DNA from: Promerops cafer | Taxonomy: Eukaryota > Chordata > Aves > Passeriformes > Nectariniidae | DNA length: 64,000 nucleotides | Direction: 5' to 3' | Assembly: GCA_013398275.1 (NCBI GenBank) | Contig: VZSE01014929.1 | Coordinates: 967,295 to 1,031,294, forward strand | In this document: piece by piece, positions 60,022-64,000 of the stretch | How positions within the stretch are numbered: the stretch's first letter is position 1 | How the letters are laid out: every line of letters starts with the position of its first letter | Translations under genes and position numbers: made by a program | Notes under the pieces: generated by a model | The model's database searches: none | Seen by the model: the letters and a program-made list of their open reading frames with translations, nothing else | What the model was told of the DNA's origin: nothing

Positions 60022-60100
60022 ATATTTTATATATATATATATGCGTGCATGCGTGTGTGTGTGTGTATGTACATATATACATATATATATATATATATAA
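60022..60100. repeat. Compound TA / TG microsatellite
   Basis: TA run, GCGTGCATGCGTG junction, TG run, then a second TA run of about 20 bases. Confidence 0.93.
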
Positions 60101-60111
60101 TCAGTACCATG

Positions 60112-60450
60112 TTTGTTGGAAGGGATGTCCAGAGCAGATCAAAGGAGCATGTTGCTCAGGGCCTTGCCCAGTCACCTTTCAAGTGTCTCCACAGATGGAG
60201 ACATTCCACTGTCACCTAAAGAACCTCTTTCAGTGGTTGAAAACACTCATTGTAAAAAAGTTTCTTCGTATCAAATTGGAATTTCCCGTGTTCCTGTTTT
60301 GTCTCTTGCCTCTTGTTCTTTCACTGTGCACCTCTGAAGAGAATTCTGTTCCATCTTTTCTACACCCTCTGCTAGCTGATTGTAGATAGCAATAGGCTCT
60401 GAGGCCTTCTCTTCTACAGGCTGAAAAAAATCCCTGTTCTCTCTCTTTTT
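60112..60450 (-). mobile_element. CR1 LINE fragment
   Basis: Reverse-oriented, diverged CR1: AAAAAAGTTTCTTCGTATCA, TTGCCTCTTGTTCTTTCACT, GTGCACCTCTGAAGAGAATT, GCCTTCTCTTCTACAGGCTG, then TCTC-rich sequence. It directly follows the TA microsatellite. Edges are approximate. Confidence 0.8.
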
Positions 60451-63400
60451 CTGTCTATATGCACAATCTCCAAGGAATATATGTCAAATACATTTCACCA
60501 GGGTATTGACGTTGAAATAAAAAGCTGGCAGAACCCTTTTTAAGGGTCTTTATTTCTGAAGTGCATAAATATGAGGACAAATATACAATGGCAAATTACA
60601 ATTGTGGTTGCAATAGAAATATTCAATAAAGTAAAAAGTATGTGGAAATTCAGTAACTGGATTTGAACATTACTAGAGTCCAAAGAAGTTCAAAATTTGG
60701 TTTGGGATGCAAAAATTTCCCTGCATTGTAATTATATTGAGACTTTACCAGGATGAGACTAGTCTCTCCTCAGGCATGAGATGAATGAGGAATAAAGACT
60801 GTTATAATGGGGAATAAAAACATGAAGTTAACTGGAATTGCCAAAGGAAATAGGGAGGAATTACAGACTCCCAGGGAAAAAAGTCTTGGGTGTTTGCAAA
60901 ACTTCATTTGTATAACTACACTATCTTCTTCAACCTGTGAGCTCCTTCAGTAATTTAGAGACTTGCAACTAAAAATGGATCCCTGTCACATCTGTTTAAC
61001 CTTGGATATATGTAAACTTTTATTCAGATCCAGAGCCTTTTTTTTTTGTTGTTTACTTTCTGTATTACTGTAGTCTGAACGAAACCCATGATGAGTTTTT
61101 GAACCATCCCTGAATTCCTCCCCTCTGAGGCCCATCTTTGTTTTGCATGAGTGACAGAAAAATTATATATTTCTAGGTTTTATTACCAGAGACAGGTACT
61201 TGATGTGGATATTCACTCTATTGGCATTACATGATGATATTGATGAAGTGTGGTAAGGAAATGCTTCAGTTGTAATGATTTGATTTCATTTTGGTTTGAC
61301 TCCTATTTCAACACTTCCAAGTTTTAAAAGTATGGGCCATGTGAGATGTAAAACATCTCACATATTGATGTCACTAATCGGAAGCTCTTTCTGGTCATGT
61401 TGTAAAGCACACTTAATCAACTTCTTTAAGATCATGTTACAGAAAGCTATTAACTATACCCTTAAAACAGTTAAATAGTTATAAATAATGTTTTGTGTTA
61501 TGGCTGACAACACTGAATTGCCCAGCATTTAAGGGAACCTAATCACAGGGCATGCAGTCTTGGCCTTCCAGTAAGATGGTGTGGCAAAACTTTGGAACAT
61601 ATTAGAAATCCTACACTATTGCTAACATTTCCTATTAAGGAGAAAGTTTCTCTCTGTGTATTTTGGATTTCTTTTCCAACACTTAATTGCAGCTGATGAA
61701 GAAAAGCTATTCAAAAGCTGCCAGGGTTTTTAACTCTGTAGAGTGAGATTGATCAAATTTGTGGGTTTTCCCAAAAGAGTATAGGTGAGAGCAGACATGT
61801 AAATTTTGTATGTGTGTGCATGTATGTGTGTGACAGAGGAGAGAGCAGGAGCTTACTTCTAAGGTGTGAGACTTGGCAGCACTGCACTGTACAATGGGCA
61901 CAAGAAACCACACGTCTGTAAATGACTGCATTTGAATTGCTGTTACTTCACTGTTGGGTTACTGTATTGTTAAAGTGAAAAGGAATGTTTTTAATAAATG
62001 CAAATAATGAATTAAATGCTTGCACATACTGAGGCTTTACCCTCTGGTGTGTAATTAATATATGTGCACTGGAGACCCAGGTCTGGGGGAGTGTTTCATT
62101 TCTTATTTATGATGTTTGCAAGGGGTTTTTTTCCCTCCAGCATACCTCTTACTGGCATACACAGAACGGCATGTAAATGACCACTGAGTAGGTGTCACTG
62201 AAATCTTAGCAGATATAGAACAGGTAAATACCTTTGTTTGGTATGCTTTAGTAGATTTACTGTTTCTCTCAGCCTTTTATCTTTTCTATCTGAAAGTAAT
62301 AGGAAGCTCCCAAATGACCAACATTTTGTTTTCAGAGGCAGGAAAACTGCATGTGGCAGGAAACAAACAAGCAATGAGATTTAAAAGTTCTTGTACCTCG
62401 GAGCACAGCACTTAACCCTGAGGGACTGCAAGTAGAAAGGCACTTTCCACAGCAGACTACAGCATGCTTCTTTTATCCCCTTCTGGGTCCCCCTCCAGCA
62501 CTGGCTGCCACCACTGACAGAGCACAGAAGTGTCTGTATACTGTATCTGCATGAAGCTTGGCAGCTTTCCTATTTTCTCATAACGGTTTATGTTTTTCTG
62601 AAAGGATCTGAAGACGTCTGTGTCCTCATATTAATGTGGTCTCCAGCTTCTCTAGCCTGGCTCAGGCAGTTGTTGTGTCTCCACCATTCTACTGGCTTTT
62701 CTTGCTCCCTGGTTCCCTGAGCAGCTGTGCTCGAGCTGGGGGGCTTGGTGCAGCTCCAGTTCCCTGCTGAGACCAGTACCACCTGAGTGATGCAGGAATT
62801 CTTTGTCAGCCTTGACTTGGCCCAAGGAAAAGGGCTGTTGGGTCATGCAGTGCACTTGTGAGAGCCTGAGCCTGGCCTGGGTCTCAACACAGAGATCGAC
62901 TTGTGCTGCTTTCCCCATAGCCCCTCATTCAGCTTGGAGACGGGTCTAAAGCTCTTGTGTAGCTATTTGTACAGAAAACTTCTCTGTCAACACATCTTGA
63001 GTCTCACCTTCTCTTAATGCCTGAGCTCTGAAACTCTTACATTATGAGTTCTTAAATTCTATGAAAAAAAATAATGATCATATTGCTACATACATTACAT
63101 ACAAATCAATTACTAAGAAACACAGTGCTAAAATGAAAATTCATCTTTAATTCACCCCCCAATGATTTATTATTCTATTGTGTCTATTAACATTGTGCAG
63201 AGAAGAATATGTTGGATTTGCTATGCAAATTTACATCCACAAAGTAACGTCACCTTTCTGGTGTTATTTGATCATCACCATTCAGAAATGCAAATATATT
63301 CTAATCACACAACTTTCATACCTTTTCTTATTTCACAAATTAATTTCCTTGTATAAGAAATATTTTTTAAAAGGCAGAATACTGTATAGCTTACATTTCT

Positions 63401-64000
63401 AGAACTTTCTACAAAAAGAAACATATTTATTAAATGGCTCTCTCTTTTGCTAGTAAATATTTTACATTATATTGTAGTCAAGTTAGCATACTTTGTTGTC
63501 CAAAGCGTGGTTGCATGTTGTTGTGTCTTGGAACTGGAAACTTTCAATCAAAATTAAATTTACATTATTAATATGGGTAACAACTCTTTTGAAACCACAG
63601 TAAGGTTACAGCCATGACATATGGCTTTACTTCACTACATGGCAAAAGATCTGTTGGGCCTGTAATAAGTGTTTTGTACACAAACACCATGGTAAAAATC
63701 TGTTTTTACAGTGTTTATTTCCATTATCTTTGCTAGGATATGTCAGTGGGCAACATTTAGTCTGCATATCTACATATTTTGAATATACCGTGTCTGTGCT
63801 GAAGGAGACTTTTTAAGGCTTTATGAAACTGCCTGCTTAGATGCTACCACTGAGGCCTGACTGAACTTGTCAACAATATCTGTTACTTATACAGCCTGTA
63901 AGTAGTGCAGCTTTTCCATAAAACTGGGTGACAGATGTATGAGTCTGAAAAACACTAAATTATCTTACCAGATTTGAGACCTTCACCCATCATAATCCAC

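Larger units (their letters stand above)
57331..64000. other. Upstream intergenic region
   Basis: AT-rich DNA upstream of TAX1BP1 with CR1 fragments (57568-57725, 60112-60450), an A/C tract (59565-59650) and TA/TG repeats (60022-60100). There is no second CpG island and no recognisable exon. A 67-codon minus frame (59971-59768) looks less random than its neighbours but is not identified. In mammals HIBADH is the next, divergent gene, and it is not visible here. Confidence 0.7.

Noticed and set aside
57331..64000. Search for the first exon of HIBADH, the expected divergent neighbour
   Set aside because: No second CpG island and no frame resembling its mitochondrial leader or dehydrogenase domain; it probably starts beyond the window.
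1..64000. tRNA, rRNA, known microRNA or CRISPR-like arrays
   Set aside because: Read for characteristic boxes and regular repeats; none found.

Overview
This is a vertebrate nuclear genomic window, almost certainly from a bird and probably from a neoavian or songbird lineage. The bird call rests on CR1-type LINE 3' ends scattered through introns and on two LTR types that I recognise from songbird assemblies. The sequence is AT-rich, with one CpG island and long introns, and nothing in it is prokaryotic.

The window holds essentially one gene, TAX1BP1 (Tax1-binding protein 1, also CALCOCO3), on the minus strand from the CpG island at about 57.0 kb to its 3' end near 1.5 or 0.6 kb. I could place 18 exons: one untranslated first exon and 17 coding exons. 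The coding segments add up to 2457 bases (818 codons plus stop), with every junction in phase. The product has an N-terminal SKICH domain (exons 2-4), a non-canonical LC3-interacting motif (exon 4), a long coiled coil (exons 5-14), a linker (exons 15-17) and two C-terminal ubiquitin-binding zinc fingers carrying PPxY motifs (exon 18). This is the layout of a selective-autophagy receptor and A20 adaptor.

Region by region: 1-560 may hold the tail of a convergent gene, JAZF1 by conserved synteny. 560-1972 is the TAX1BP1 3' UTR and 3' flank, with two candidate poly(A) signals. 1973-24469 carries exons 18 to 6, close together except for a 6-kb intron with a solo LTR and a long hairpin, and a 3.2-kb intron with a larger LTR. 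24470-57015 is dominated by two long introns (10.8 and 13.2 kb) separating the SKICH and first coiled-coil exons. 56480-57330 is the CpG-island promoter with exon 1. 57330-64000 is upstream intergenic DNA with CR1 fragments, microsatellites and no gene I can support. In mammals HIBADH lies divergently upstream of TAX1BP1, but none of its exons is visible here.

No unknown multi-gene system was found. The most interesting points are inside TAX1BP1: an inferred GC-AG intron, an upstream ORF that stops exactly at the exon 1 junction and in frame with the main start, a tandem NAGNAG acceptor, a weak donor whose failure would give a SKICH-only protein, and an added exon in the coiled-coil/linker region compared with the human protein. 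Outside the exons they are a solo LTR with intact ends and two strong hairpins.
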